From contig OY744605.1 of assembly GCA_963556255.1 (NCBI GenBank), positions 39,181,608 to 39,245,607 on the forward strand: 64,000 nt of DNA, in the 5' to 3' direction. Made by a program: the position numbers and the translations under genes. Below, in pieces: positions 1 to 11,087 of the stretch. The notes beneath the pieces are model-generated. The model did no database searches. It had not been told where the DNA came from and worked only from the letters and a program-made list of their open reading frames with translations. The stretch comes from Allolobophora icterica (taxonomy: Eukaryota > Annelida > Clitellata > Crassiclitellata > Lumbricidae). How positions within the stretch are numbered: position 1 is the first letter of the stretch; the number at the start of each line of letters is the position of its first letter.

Positions 1-224
1 TAAAAAGTTAAACTAGAAGTTGGAAGATTGATGAAAGATAGGCCTAGCTCTAACTAGAAGCTGGATGATCGATGAAAATGCAGGCCTAATTGAAACTAGA
101 AGTTGGATGAACGATGATTATTTATTGTACTAATATTTAATGTATTATAACGTTTCAATTAAAATAATTTCGGACGCTAAAACCGAGGATTACCAAAATT
201 TGTTCGTATCAAGACACTTAATGC

Positions 225-421
225 ACTCGTACCCCCAGTTCTTGCCTAAATAACTCCATGGACGACGCACGTTTTCGAATGGATCAACTTATACGATCAT
301 CGCCGCCATTGTGATCCCGTTGTAAGCGCCTTGGTGTTTGTGGCGATAATTAATCGCATGCGTAGATCCATTCGAAAACGTGGTCCACAGAATTATCCAG
401 CAAGAACTTGGGCACGAGTAG
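225..421. repeat. Palindromic ~195 bp foldback MITE (mirror copy 20652-20848)
   Basis: The two halves are imperfect reverse complements. ACGTTTTCGAATGGATC near 269-285 pairs with GATCCATTCGAAAACGT near 366-382, and the outer parts (CTCGTACCCCCAGTTCTTGC against its complement before 421) also pair. No coding potential. I could not find a convincing target duplication. Confidence 0.6.
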
Positions 422-958
422 GTCTACGACCATTTTCCATAAAAGGGTCATGCATATAGATGCAGCATCATGCAGGACCATTTTATTGGAAATGTTTCGC
501 GTTATAATAGCCTAGGCGATGCATGCAGCAAATCCACGGATCGATATTTGCATTCAGTCATAGTCAAAAGTGAACTCCAAGGCGACTACCGAAAGTCCTA
601 TGCAGACGTTGCCACGTTTGCCTGAGCAAAGGACGATGCTGTACCAGTGATGGGTTGGCATATGCCATATCTCTCAGCCAAAATGCAGTCTAGCAGATAT
701 TGGTGGCACTGCTTCGCACCTCTTTCTGTCAGCAGGCAGGTGGATCGAGTTCAGTTCTTCCAAGGAACTATGAAGAATGCACCTGTAATTTACAGCGAGA
801 TTCCCCTTCACCTTTCTCATGTCGACCTCCGCACACAGTTAACAGGCATTTCTTTAGCTTGAATTACTCATGAATCGAACACTCAAATCCAGACTAGATG
901 GCTTGAGAACCGGCCCAAAAGAAAACAATCTACGATAACCATTGTCGTAAAAGAGATC

Positions 959-1075
959 CAGTCTTGTTGTCAAGACCTTAAACCTCAGAGTATATGGCCT
1001 ACGAGTCGAGTCCGAGTCCTGAAGTGTTCGAGTCCGAGTCCGAGTCCGATCGAGTCACTAAAGATCGAGTCCACA
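959..1075. repeat. Solo end of the CAGTCTTGTTGTC hAT family plus a GAGTCC-rich run
   Basis: Starts CAGTCTTGTTGTCAAGACCT, the same terminus as the complete elements at 39936 and 50553. It then continues into GAGTCCGAGTCC-type repeats instead of the GACCAA array of those copies. The opposite terminus is not seen nearby, so this is a fragment or a related family. Mirror copy at 19996-20112. Confidence 0.4.
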
Positions 1076-2605
1076 TCAAAATAGGCCTACACAGAAAAAA
1101 GCAATTCAATGGCATAGAAAAAACTAACAGAACTATTTATGCAGAAAGAATTCTTACTGTAATTTACCCAAATTACACATTAAAACACTAAATTAACTAA
1201 AGCTTTGTTCGACAATCTGACACGATCATGAGGACACAAAAAGTAGGCCCTACGTTTACTCTGCTAAACACAAGTTCAGCAGACGCACTCGTTGTAGGAA
1301 CAGCTAAAACTGTAAATGCCACTAAGTGCAGTCGTGGCATGATCAAGTCCTCGCTCCGTCTTTACACTAGAAAGAGCGATACGAGACAAGTTTTTTTCTG
1401 TTCGAAGCGATAAATTAATAGCCTAACTCCACACAGGGCTTGTTTTAACGCTCCGTGATACACAAAACGTGCAGCAATAACTTGAAAAGTGCAGGAAATT
1501 CATAATTATTCATGATTTTTATTATTGAACAAAAGTGAAAAAGTGTTATGTCTTATGTGTTTTGCAATTCAGTGGTAGAGTTTCATGCAGTAATTAATGG
1601 ACCGTGATGTGAGCTGAGTTCAAACTATTTAAAAACCCATATTTTAGCCTATTTACCTACTACGGAGCTCGCCATGTGCAGTTATAAATTTTCCTTGAAA
1701 TATGCTCTGACTCCACAGTTTAGCATTATAATTGAAGTTTATATATTCCTACAAATCGAAAATCCCAAGTAAGCTTATTCAATGTCACACCCTTCACGGT
1801 GTTCGCCTCTATAAATGTTAAGATATAAGTTTAGGGCTAGCACAGTCCGCACACGCATAGGCGCCGACTTTTAGTAAAAGGTACTGGGGCAAGTATTTCG
1901 TGCCGTAATCCTGTGATCGGATGATCCCATCGCCTATCCTCAGGGCCGTTTATAAGGTTCCGCGAATGTCGGTGCAAAGAGTAACAAAAGGGGCCCGGGT
2001 TGGTCGAGCGGCCGTTGGTTTGCCAATACCATGTACGGCGTATAAATATCACCCAAAAATTATATCTAAAGCTTTTCTAGTAGTTATTGTTGCAATCTGC
2101 ATGACCTGTTCACGGAGTTAATAGTTTTTTTTATCCTATTTATCAATTAGTTATAGGCGTAATCCTTATACACACTATGACACTAGTAGGGCGTAAGTGA
2201 CGGCCACTGACTGTTTGAGAGTTAGTGTAGGCCTACATATGGACACTACAACAGTGTATAACAACAATTTGTCAATAAAATCTGATAAATCTCAAAAATG
2301 TAATTAATTCTTGAACGCTGCAGCCTGCAGCAACTGAGCAAATGTCATAGGCCAAATTCCGCCAAAATATCAGCTAGGCCAAAATATCAGCAAAGTCCGT
2401 TTTCATCTGTCACATGCAGTCACACAGTATCATGGTGAAATCGAGCAAATTCAGGCTAAATTAACAGTCCAAATCTCACGTCTAACTTTTTGTGACATGA
2501 ACACGTCAAAAACTTGGTCTAGTTGCAAGTCCTTTGCTAGATTGCTCTCAATTGACAAAAACGCCAAGTCGGAAGACCTATGGGTTGTCATTGTACAGTG
2601 TGTAC
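1076..2605. other. Gene-free stretch of the left arm
   Basis: Short open frames occur here, but none has a recognisable motif, splice context or codon bias. Mirrored at 18466-19995. I see nothing further to annotate. Confidence 0.5.
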
Positions 2606-4911
2606 CAGGGGCGGACTGGAGGAAAGTTGCAGGCCGGGCAATTTAGCTATATTGGCAGGCCACTGAGGGGAAGGGTCCGGGGAGGGGGTTGTGAAATTCT
2701 GAACCGATAGATAGCCTAATATTAACTTATACAGACAACTTTGACATATAGTTTATATACGTTCTTAGCTGCTAAGAACTAAGTTATGCTGAGACTTAGC
2801 ATTAGAATTGCTAAGAATTGGAAAACATGTCAAAGAATTAGAACTTAATATCACTGATATCACTGAAATTCTAATACATTAAAGTATTCTCTAAAAGTTC
2901 GCTCTTTTTTGCCACTTCATCAATAGTCTTTTCAGAGCTAAACTGACATAGGGCCTAAAAGAATTTTTTCGCATGACAAGCATTAATGCTTCCAAATGAT
3001 CTTGAGTCATTGACTTTTTAGACGGTTCTTAATATATTTTAGAATTGAAAAACTTTGTTCGCAGGCTACTTGCCGCTGTTATACCTTCTTCCATTTCTAC
3101 AGTATTTTCTCTTCTGTTATTAATAAAAGCATGACACATCGTCTTGGTGAAAAATTAACTTAGTTTTAGCATTATTTATTTCAGTAGGCCCTAGTATTCA
3201 CTTAACACAATTTTTCGGATATGACATATTGAACTTCCGGTGTGAGGAAAAGTTAATCGAAGATTTCCGACGATTTAAACTATGAGGCGTTTCTAGCCTA
3301 CTTACACCTCTTTCCAATTTCTGTAAGGTTTCAACTTGACGTTCCAAAGAGGTTTCCTAGAGTTCTAAAAACATCCTTTGCTCCGTCCCTTGGCATTCCA
3401 TAAATGTTCTATGCTCAGCCCCTTGTCGTTCCGTAAATGTTCTATGCTCACTGCTCAGCCCTTGTCGTTCCAAGAGACCAAGACAGTTTCCTGGCGCTGC
3501 ATAAATGTGTCAAACATAGACCTCATTTCTTCTATACCGCTGTAGGGGTTTCCCTTGCCGATTTCTCATCGGTATGGCGCTGTAGAAGTTCTTCAGGCTT
3601 ATCCACAGACAGGCCCGCCGAGAGGGAGGGGCAAGGGGGGCAAATGCCCAGGGGCCCGGCGACTTTTTAGGGGCCCGGGCCGGGCCCGCAATCAACTGAT
3701 GAAACATATTATAATCAGTTATGCAAGTTATACCTTTTTAAATATATTATCTGACGCTTAACTACAATCAGTTTAAACTTCAAGCATCTGAATAAAATCA
3801 TAGTTGTATATATAAATATAATATTGTACGGTCGTACACGCACTTTTATTATTTCAATTTTTATAATTTTTTTTCGTATGACCATACGATACTATATTTT
3901 TGCTTATGTATGTTTATATAAAGCCTAAAGATAGTTTATAGGCCCGTAACTGCTCTGCCTAGTGGCCAGTGACTGTTCTGCCTAGGGGCCCGCGACTGCT
4001 CTGCCTAGGGGCCCGCGACTGCTCTGCCTAGGGGCCCGGAATTTCTGTCGGCGGCCCTGTATAGGCCCGTAACTGCTCTGCCTAGTGGCCAGTGACTGTT
4101 CTGCCTAGGGGCCCGCGACTGCTCTGCCTAGGGGCCCGCGACTGCTCTGCCTAGGGGCCCGGAATTTCTGTCGGCGGCCCTGTCCACAGAACGCTTAGAC
4201 ATTCATTCATTCAGAAATTTAATATAGCGAACCTTCAAGAAACCTATATACTCAGAAGCGCTCCCAGCCCAGCCACGGCAACAGAGATTAGACTTGAGCA
4301 GCTTATAAAAAGACATCTTAGTTAAGAGTTTATTTACTACAGCCTATAACGCCAATACTTCACAACGGCTAAAAGCCTCACTACTGGATTATGCACAACT
4401 GATTTTATAATCAGAACTCTTAATACTAACAGCCTCTGAGTTAAAAATCCTTGCTCTAACTTTACACACGAATCATATTATAATCTGTAGGCCTACTGCA
4501 GATTATAACGTTCACAAGTAATCTGTTATCATCCTGTCATCATCATACGTATTACCCTGTTGGAAAGTAACAGAAAGTAATTCGATAAAGACTTCTCCTT
4601 GGCGAATTGGTCTTCCCCGCAGGACTTCTGTAGTGCCAAGGCTGATGTAGAGGGCACTCCTCGAAAGACAAGCGAGAAAGACGTGGCTGACTTCTATCGG
4701 CCGAAGACAAACTAACTATATAGCCTTCCAACGTGCAAGACAGAACGGACTATCTACGCTCTGAAAACACGACAAGAACTATACCGTCCGTCCTCTTCGA
4801 AAGCAAAGCAACGACTCCTTCTATAGTATACCGGCTGCCACGAGCAGACTGACTCGGCCAGCTTACTGAAACGGTTATCGAATAATCGCTCGATTCTATC
4901 GGAAATAGGCC
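2606..4911. mobile_element. hAT element, partial (terminus at 2606, interrupted near 4911)
   Basis: Begins with the terminus CAGGGGCGGACTGG and is homologous over its length to the element at 21507-36550 (opposite orientation), which retains both ends. Around 2886-3066, on the minus strand, a degenerate reading (MTQDHLEAL, then EKTIDEVAKKSELL) resembles the C-terminal dimerisation region of hAT transposases. Homology to the other copy stops at about 4911, where the Polinton begins. The simplest reading is that the Polinton inserted into this hAT copy. Confidence 0.7.
3610..4182. mobile_element. hAT MITE, 573 bp, target duplication TCCACAGA
   Basis: Termini are CAGGCCCGCCGAGAG and, at the other end, the complement of CAGGGCCGCCGACAG. 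The 8-bp duplication TCCACAGA lies at 3602-3609 and 4183-4190. The related hAT copy near 22850 lacks the insert and has one TCCACAGA (complement TCTGTGGA), so the empty site is seen directly. The 3' half holds two ~121-bp tandem modules rich in TGCTCTGCCTAGGGGCCC. Confidence 0.9.
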
Positions 4912-5333
4912 TACTTCAGTAGATGTCTATTAGCGTTTTTAGATCACAGGTGGAAGCCAGTGCATCCAAGCCATCTCGTGACCACCTAGCCCTTATAAAC
5001 AGATCGGCTTTAAAGCTGTGCCTTTCGATATCATTGCTTAGAACTCTCCCAGCCCTAAGTCTGCCAAAGAAGCCTGTTGATATAAAAAGACTGGCTCTGA
5101 AGAAGCCTGACGCTATGGAAGTCCAGGGCTTTTAGCACAATTGGCTATCAAAAAGGAGTGGAAGACTTTCAACGCAGGCTCAATAGAAGGAAGCCTGGGC
5201 AGGCACCTGTTTTCTCGCGAACAATCAAAAAACCCAATCAATTAATCAACCAGTCAATCGAAATTTATATAAATACAAATAAAGTATTTTTCAATTTAAA
5301 TAAATGAATACGTTGTGGTATACATAAATCATA

Positions 5334-5609
5334 ATGTTAGGACAAAACTTTTGCATTTGGCTCGGTATAGGTAAAACATCCCTCTGCTGTCGCAGGTGCA
5401 TTGGGGAGTACTGTTTCAAACATTTGGCACGACTGCGAAACGGTTGTGGGACAAAACCATGTGCCAAATGTGGAAGGGGTATAAAAACACACGTGGGTGA
5501 GTGTATGAAATGTGGTTATTTCGCAAAATATTTGAGAGCTCGACGAGGTGGGTTAGTTCGCGAATTTAATAAAGAATGGAAACGTCTATCATCTATTTCA
5601 ATAGACTAG
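5334..5609 (+). CDS. Small Cys-rich zinc-ribbon-like protein, left copy
   Basis: 91 residues, 12 of them Cys. Pairs C43-x2-C46 and C57-x2-C60 look like a zinc ribbon; an N-terminal group (C18, C19, C22, C27) could bind a second metal. The C-terminus is basic (KYLRARRGG, then KEWKRL). It sits between the Polinton end and polB, on the same strand, 88 bp upstream of the polB start. The identical right-arm copy also has an intact frame. I do not recognise the family. A nucleic-acid-binding or transcription role is inference from the Cys pairs and position only. Confidence 0.6.
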   Translation: MLGQNFCIWLGIGKTSLCCRRCIGEYCFKHLARLRNGCGTKPCAKCGRGIKTHVGECMKCGYFAKYLRARRGGLVREFNKEWKRLSSISID

Positions 5610-5697
5610 ATAATAAAAAAATTTCTATTTAAAGAAATGATAAACTTATTATATTAGAGAAAAGTTTGCCACAGTAATATAAACTAATTTATTACTA

Positions 5698-8600
5698 TGG
5701 CATTGTCTACGAATGAAAAAATTGAACAATTGTTGGGTGAGTTTACTGGTCCCCCGCTCTTCGAGCTGTTCTACAGAATATCTTAGACGAACCTATCCCA
5801 GATGCGGTCAAAAGGCGCTTACTACAGCCACTGCTTCCAAGGCCAATTCCTCCAGTGCGTAAGCATAGAGGGGCAAAACGTAAGGCCCTTCTGGCACAAT
5901 TCGACCCACTCCTAATTAAGAAGGATAGAGGTGGACCACCACCCTTTCTAGTACACAAAGAGCTCGCCAATCAGCTTCTGAGAGACTTTCGCGCAGAATT
6001 ACCTCTTAACCACAGGCTGGAAGGAGATGCGTTGGCTTTCTTGAGTGCAGTGATGCACAATATTGAGTGGCAGCTAAACGAAGAGCTCTTAAAAAATGGC
6101 GGTTTGAAATACTCTCAAGTGTTGACTGTTGATTTGGAAAAGTTTGCGCCAACTGTTGATAATGTGTATGATGGCAACGCGGCTCCTGGTACTATTACCA
6201 ACACGGCTTACTTTCGAAGCAAAGCAGTACCAATTACCAATGCGGGGAAAATCCAGGGGGTTATACGGAAGGCCAAGGCCGAAGTACTAAAACTCCTCGA
6301 AGAGTACACCAATGAGGGATCGGGGTGGAGAGTGAAGCGGGTCGTGGCGCTAGACCTCAATTTTGCAAAATATAAGCCTTTCCGAGGTAAGAGCTACTTT
6401 CCCACACCAAAGTACATTCCCCCTCGCACGGTTATTAATGTCAAGAATGAAGATAACCGCTGCTTCGAGTGGGCCATACTAAGCGCAATGTACCCAGCAG
6501 ATCAAAATCCGAATCGCCCCAATAAGTATCAGGCCCACCTTCAGGAGCTAAACTTCGACGGCATAGAATTTCCAGTGAAGGTCACTGATATAGGTAAGTT
6601 CGAACGTCAGAACCCTATGGTATCCGTATCAGTCTTCGGGTGGGATAAAGCTTTGTATCCAATCCATGTCTCAACCGAGACTAGAGTTCACAATATTGAT
6701 CTTCTACTGTTAGCCAGCAATGTAAATGAAAATTTTCCTTTACAGAATTATCACTATGTCTGGATCAAGGATCTAGCCCGCATGGTTTATAAAAACAGCA
6801 AATTTCAAGGACGAAAGCATCCATGTCGCCGCTGCTTACACGTATTCTGTAGGCAAGACTTGCTGGATGCTCATATCAAGGATTGTCAGGGCATCAGTAA
6901 GAAGCCTCAGCGCATTGAGATGCCTGAGGAGGATGGAAATATACTCAAATTCCAGAACCATCGTAAACAGATGCGAGCCCCGTATATCATATACGCAGAC
7001 TTTGAGGCGTTGAACGTGCCAGTCCTAAATGCGGCCATGAATCCCAACGAGAGCAACACCAGACAGATAGCTGAGCAGAAACCGTGTAGCTTCTGTTATA
7101 TAGTGGTCCGATACGATGGCCGCACGAAGAAACCAGTTTTATACCGCGGAGAAAACGCCGTGGAGGAGTTCCTACAACAACTACAAGGCGAGCTAGCCTC
7201 TATCAAACAAAGGCTGGCCACCCCAGCTAAGATGGTTATGTCAGCGGCCGATCGTCAATCATTCCGCGAGGCTATCGAATGTCACATCTGCGGAGATGCG
7301 CTCGAAGCGGACAGAGTTCGTGACCACTGCCACATTACCGGTAAGTACCGAGGTGCCGCTCACAGCGAGTGTAACTTAAAACTTAGAATATATCCCGATA
7401 AGTGTAAGGTACCGGTGGTCTTCCACAATCTGCGAGGTTACGACAGCCATCTCATCATGCAAGCGATCGGAAGTTGTGAGGCCGCACAGGATGAGGAAAC
7501 TGAAATTAACTGCATCCCAAACAATATGGAGAAATACATGACATTCAACATAGGGCAACTACAGTTCATCGACAGCCTCCAGTTTCTAAACAGCTCATTG
7601 GATAAATTATCAGGAAACCTGTCGCTTGAGGATCTGAAAGTCACAACTGCGTATATAAACGAAAATTTCGCTCATAACGAAAGGTTAAAATTAGATCTGT
7701 TGAGGCGAAAGGGCGTTTATTGTTATGAATACATCCACGATTACCACCGCTTCGAAGAAAACCGACTTCCACCCAAAGAAGCGTTCTACAGCAGGCTCTC
7801 CCGAGAGAACATTTCTGATGAGGATTATCAACACGCCCAACGAGTATGGAATGAATTCGATTGTAAAACTCTGGGTGACTATCACGACTTGTATCTCCGT
7901 ACGGATGTACTCCTACTAGCCGATGTATTCGAGACCTTCAGCACTACAGTCTGGACCCGGCAAACTACTTCTCCTTACCAGGAATGGCCTGGGACGCTTT
8001 GCTGAAAAAGACGAAGATCGAACTCGAACTTTTAACTGATATAGACATGCATTTGTTTGTAGAGAAAGGCCTCAGAGGCGGAATTTCGATGGTATCTAAG
8101 CGCTTCGCAAAAGCCAACAACCCGCAATGTCCAGATCATGATACTACGAAGCCAGAAAACTGGATCATGTATCTCGACGCTAATAACCTGTACGGCTGGG
8201 CGATGCAACAGCCATTACCAGTTGGAGGATTTAGCTGGGCAAGTCCAACTCTCGATGAAGTGTTGGAAACTGCGGACGACGCGCCTGAAGGCTTCCTTCT
8301 CGAAGTCGATCTTGAGTAACCGGAGCACCTCCACGATGCTCACAACGACTATCCCCTAGCACCGGAGACCCTGACTGTCCAAGAGGAGTGGTTGAGTGAC
8401 TATCAGAATGTGCTTATGAACGAGTTGGGAAGCAAGTTCACAAAGCATGTGAAGTTAGTACCAAGCCTACGACCTAAGGAGCAGTATGTGGTCCATTATA
8501 GAAATCTCAAACTCTACCACTCGTTAGGCCTACGAGTTGCTAAAATCCATCGTGCCATTAAATTCAGGCAGGAGGCATGGATGGCTCCATACATTGAGAT

Positions 8601-9438
8601 GAATACGAAATTGAGAGCGAAGGCAACGTCGGAATTTGAGAAGGATTTCTTCAAACTGGCTAATAATGCGGTCTTTGGAAAGACCATGGAAAATCTTAGA
8701 AAAAGAATTAGGGTCAACCTGGTGCCAACCTCAAAAGTTGATAAACTTCGTAAACTAATTGCCGACCCGGCCTACATATCACACAAAATCTTCAACGACC
8801 AACTCGCCGCGATTCACAGTTTGAAGAACAAGCTCAAGTTAAACAGACCTGTATATGTCGGCCAGGCTGTCCTCGACCTCAGCAAGCATCTGATGTACGA
8901 CTTCTGGTACAACGATGTGAAAAACGAGTACGGCAACAATGCTCAACTCTTATACACAGACACTGACAGCCTGTTATTTCAGGTGGAAACTCCGAACGCC
9001 TATGCCGATATGTGGAACAAAAAACACCTATACGACTTTAGTGAGTTTCCTAGAGACAACCCGTACTACGACGTCGAGAACAAGAAAGTCGTGGGCAAGT
9101 TCAAGGATGAATGTAACGGAGTGGCCATCGCCGAATTCGTAGGATTGCGTCCGAAGATGTACTCGATCTTAAAATCGGGCGGTTCAGAGATCAGGAAAGC
9201 AAAAGGCGTTCAGAGAGCGGTTGTGAAGAAGGATCTGCACCACGAGCTATACAAGGAATGCCTGTTCGAACGAGAAGAGATGCGGCACACACAAGTCGTG
9301 ATTCGAAGCCACGACCACCAGATCGGAGTGTACGAGCAGAATAAGATCAGCCTCTCTCCATTAGACACAAAAAAGTGGATATCTCCGGACGGGATAACAA
9401 CGCTGGCATACGGGCACTACAAAATCAACGACGGTTGA
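5698..9438 (+). pseudogene. polB: Protein-primed family B DNA polymerase of Polinton, broken
   Basis: Replicative polymerase of the element. Visible in order: a C2HC-type finger (CRRC...H...C, ~6824-6885); exonuclease motif I YADFEAL (~7000); an endonuclease-VII-like Cys/His cluster HICGD...DHCHITGKYRG...CN (~7280-7375); Exo II NLRGYDSH (~7427-7450); Exo III YLRTDVLLLADV (~7890-7925); polymerase motif A LDANNLYG (~8170-8195); motif B NNAVFGK (~8663-8685); motif C YTDTDS (~8953-8970). Three lesions break the frame: a one-base shortening of a C run near 5742 (the right arm keeps the open frame there), a deletion with frameshift near 7945, and an in-frame TAA at 8317. The catalytic motifs themselves look intact. 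The 3' end overlaps the convergent integrase gene by 14 bp. Confidence 0.92.
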
Positions 9439-10438
9439 GTATTCTATCGGGGGGTAACTCAGTGCCCATAGGCACCAGAATCAGCTCCTCTCGTACAAAC
9501 CCGCGGCCAGGCCCATCAACTAGATGGTATAAAGCCGGTTGGCCAGCCCGCCGAACAACATCCAAAATAGCGTGGATGGTGAGCGACCAGTTAGGATCGG
9601 TGGTTCGTTTGCTACCACCCTCGAGCTCGCCGGGAGCGTACAAATATCGAACGAGAACGTCGTGTACAAGAATAGGCTCATCCATTCCCCACAAACGAGT
9701 TTTCATTTGTGAATGAGAGGGCTTCTGTGTCACTTTAGCAGCTTTCATCGCTTCAACCGGCTTCATGTCGAGCAAGCGCGTCGGCTCATCGTTTAGTGCA
9801 GCTACAACTTCGGGCAATCGTCGAACCCATTCCACTGACCGTTCGGATGACCCCCTTGCATCCAGGAGCAATTCCTGAGCGTATTGAGCACCGAAGAGTC
9901 GCTCAGCTAGAGTACGGTTAAAGCGTTCAACGATGCCCTGTTGGCGATGATTTCCAGCCTCCCCGCGTCTTACAAGAACGTCGTGCTTCGTCAGCAACGG
10001 TGTAAAATCACCCATAAATTCGCGTCCAGGATCGACCTGAAAGAGTCGAGGCCAAGTCAATGGGCCCCTCTTATAGATCCGGCTTAAAGCGGCGGCGACT
10101 TCGGTCGCACTTTTGTTTATCAACGGTTCAGCTTCTTTGTATCGTGAGGCAACATCAACAACAGTGAGAGCGTATTTATAAGTCTTTCGACCTACTTTAT
10201 CGTGAGGTAAAAACAAGAGATCGGCTTGGTGTACGGCGTTTGGGCGATTTTCCTCGAACTTTGGACGCGGTATGCGGCGTGGAACGGGTAAATAAATCTG
10301 CCACACCGCTTGTTTCTTCAGCCAATCGCGAGCCTCCGCCTCGGAAACTTTGGCGGCTGAGGCTAGTTTCTTCACCGCAGCCTTACCTCGCCAGTAACCT
10401 CTAGGGCTGTAATAGACGGCTGAAAGGTGCTTAGACAT
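9425..10438 (-). CDS. Polinton DDE integrase (retrovirus-like)
   Basis: Core residues of the rve-type catalytic domain, numbered from the upstream Met at 10492: D91 in VHQADLL, D154 in FQVDPGREF and E189 in QQGIVERFNR (34 residues between D154 and E189). The frame is open to 10492, but the extra N-terminal segment is hydrophobic and translates a TATA-like stretch (TAATATATAG). I therefore prefer the Met at 10438 (337 residues, MSKHLSAVYYSPRG). The upstream start would overlap the preceding PLA2 stop as ATGA. Expected to insert the element with 6-bp target duplications, as in the family. No lesion seen. Lies head-to-tail with the PLA2 gene and convergent with polB. Confidence 0.92.
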   Translation of the reverse strand: MSKHLSAVYYSPRGYWRGKAAVKKLASAAKVSEAEARDWLKKQAVWQIYLPVPRRIPRPKFEENRPNAVHQADLLFLPHDKVGRKTYKYALTVVDVASRYKEAEPLINKSATEVAAALSRIYKRGPLTWPRLFQVDPGREFMGDFTPLLTKHDVLVRRGEAGNHRQQGIVERFNRTLAERLFGAQYAQELLLDARGSSERSVEWVRRLPEVVAALNDEPTRLLDMKPVEAMKAAKVTQKPSHSQMKTRLWGMDEPILVHDVLVRYLYAPGELEGGSKRTTDPNWSLTIHAILDVVRRAGQPALYHLVDGPGRGFVREELILVPMGTELPPDRILNRR

Positions 10439-10488
10439 TTCAGTAATACTATATATTACAAACAGGTAAACACATACACAAATGAATT

Positions 10489-11049
10489 TCATTTGCGTTT
10501 TCGCTGGCTCGTTCTGACACCCATCCCCAGCCTCGACTTCGCTGACATAATGGCCGATACCAGCCGCGCATCCTTCTTCTCATAATCCGGAGTTTCATCG
10601 GTGAGTGCGATCTTCGACGCGGCTGCAGCGAGGATGTCATCTGCGTGGTTACGCCCCGGAGTATCTTTATGAACTGCGTAAGCCACATCGTGGTGGAGGC
10701 ACGCACGGTCGAGCTGATTAACACCGTGATAGCGCTGTGACAGCCGTTTGTCGAGTTTTGTGAATGGTCCACAATAAGAGTACTTTCCTGTATTCTGAAA
10801 AGAACCTCCCGGATTCTCTTCCGAAGACATACCGGATGGAAGGCTCATATGCATCTCAGGCAGAGGCAGAACATTAAGAGCGCTATTCAGTAGAGAACCA
10901 CCAGTCTTTCGCGCTTTCGAAGGCAAAATCTGGCTCTTCTTTGCACCGCAGACGGCACAGGTTCCCTTCTTGGCTGGCCGACCGTTTCGTAACTCGACGA
11001 TTGTTTCATTTGAAGTCTCAGTATGTTTCTTACATCGTAGGCAATACAT
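10489..11049 (-). CDS. Zinc ribbon (DUF5679-like) fused to phospholipase A2-like virion protein
   Basis: N-terminal ~45 residues form a Cys4 ribbon beginning MYCLRCKK and closing CAVCGAKK, the DUF5679 pattern found in several DNA viruses. After a linker comes a PLA2 core: calcium-loop-like YCGPFTKLDKR, then catalytic DRACLHHDVAY (His-Asp pair). The tail is strongly basic (RTSQRKRK). PLA2 domains of this type occur in parvovirus VP1 and in adintoviruses, where they are thought to open endosomal membranes; that role is inferred here. I chose Met 11049 because the ribbon family starts MYC; Met 11067 adds six residues. It is divergent from the ATPase gene, with 38 bp between the starts. Confidence 0.8.
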   Translation of the reverse strand: MYCLRCKKHTETSNETIVELRNGRPAKKGTCAVCGAKKSQILPSKARKTGGSLLNSALNVLPLPEMHMSLPSGMSSEENPGGSFQNTGKYSYCGPFTKLDKRLSQRYHGVNQLDRACLHHDVAYAVHKDTPGRNHADDILAAAASKIALTDETPDYEKKDARLVSAIMSAKSRLGMGVRTSQRKRK

Positions 11050-11087
11050 TGTTTTCGTTGAATACAATCATAACTCGTTGTCTCTAT

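Larger units (their letters stand above)
1..6028. repeat. Left arm of a ~6.03 kb inverted repeat
   Basis: Read as reverse complement, this stretch matches 15042-21072 almost base for base; paired coordinates sum to 21070-21073. I see only three differences: TA versus TATA near 695 (2-bp indel), one substitution near 3182, and five versus six C in the run near 5742. Identity ends at 6028/15042, inside the DNA polymerase gene on this side and at the break of the capsid gene on the other. The outer limit is not visible because the arm reaches base 1. Contents from outside in: satellite/foldback, palindromic MITE, hAT element with a MITE, Polinton left end, and the 5' end of polB. Confidence 0.95.

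Noticed and set aside
1990..2035. Stem-like GGTCGAGCGGCC...GGTTTGCCAATACC as a tRNA
   Set aside because: No complete cloverleaf, anticodon loop or B box could be drawn.
4923..5135. 70-codon frame at the Polinton left end, duplicated in the right arm
   Set aside because: Duplication of arms explains its presence twice; Ser/Leu-rich, no motif, and it spans the probable element terminus.
1..6028. Reading the arms as the native terminal inverted repeats of the Polinton
   Set aside because: The arms contain unrelated flanking elements and cut into polB and the capsid gene, which native terminal repeats do not.
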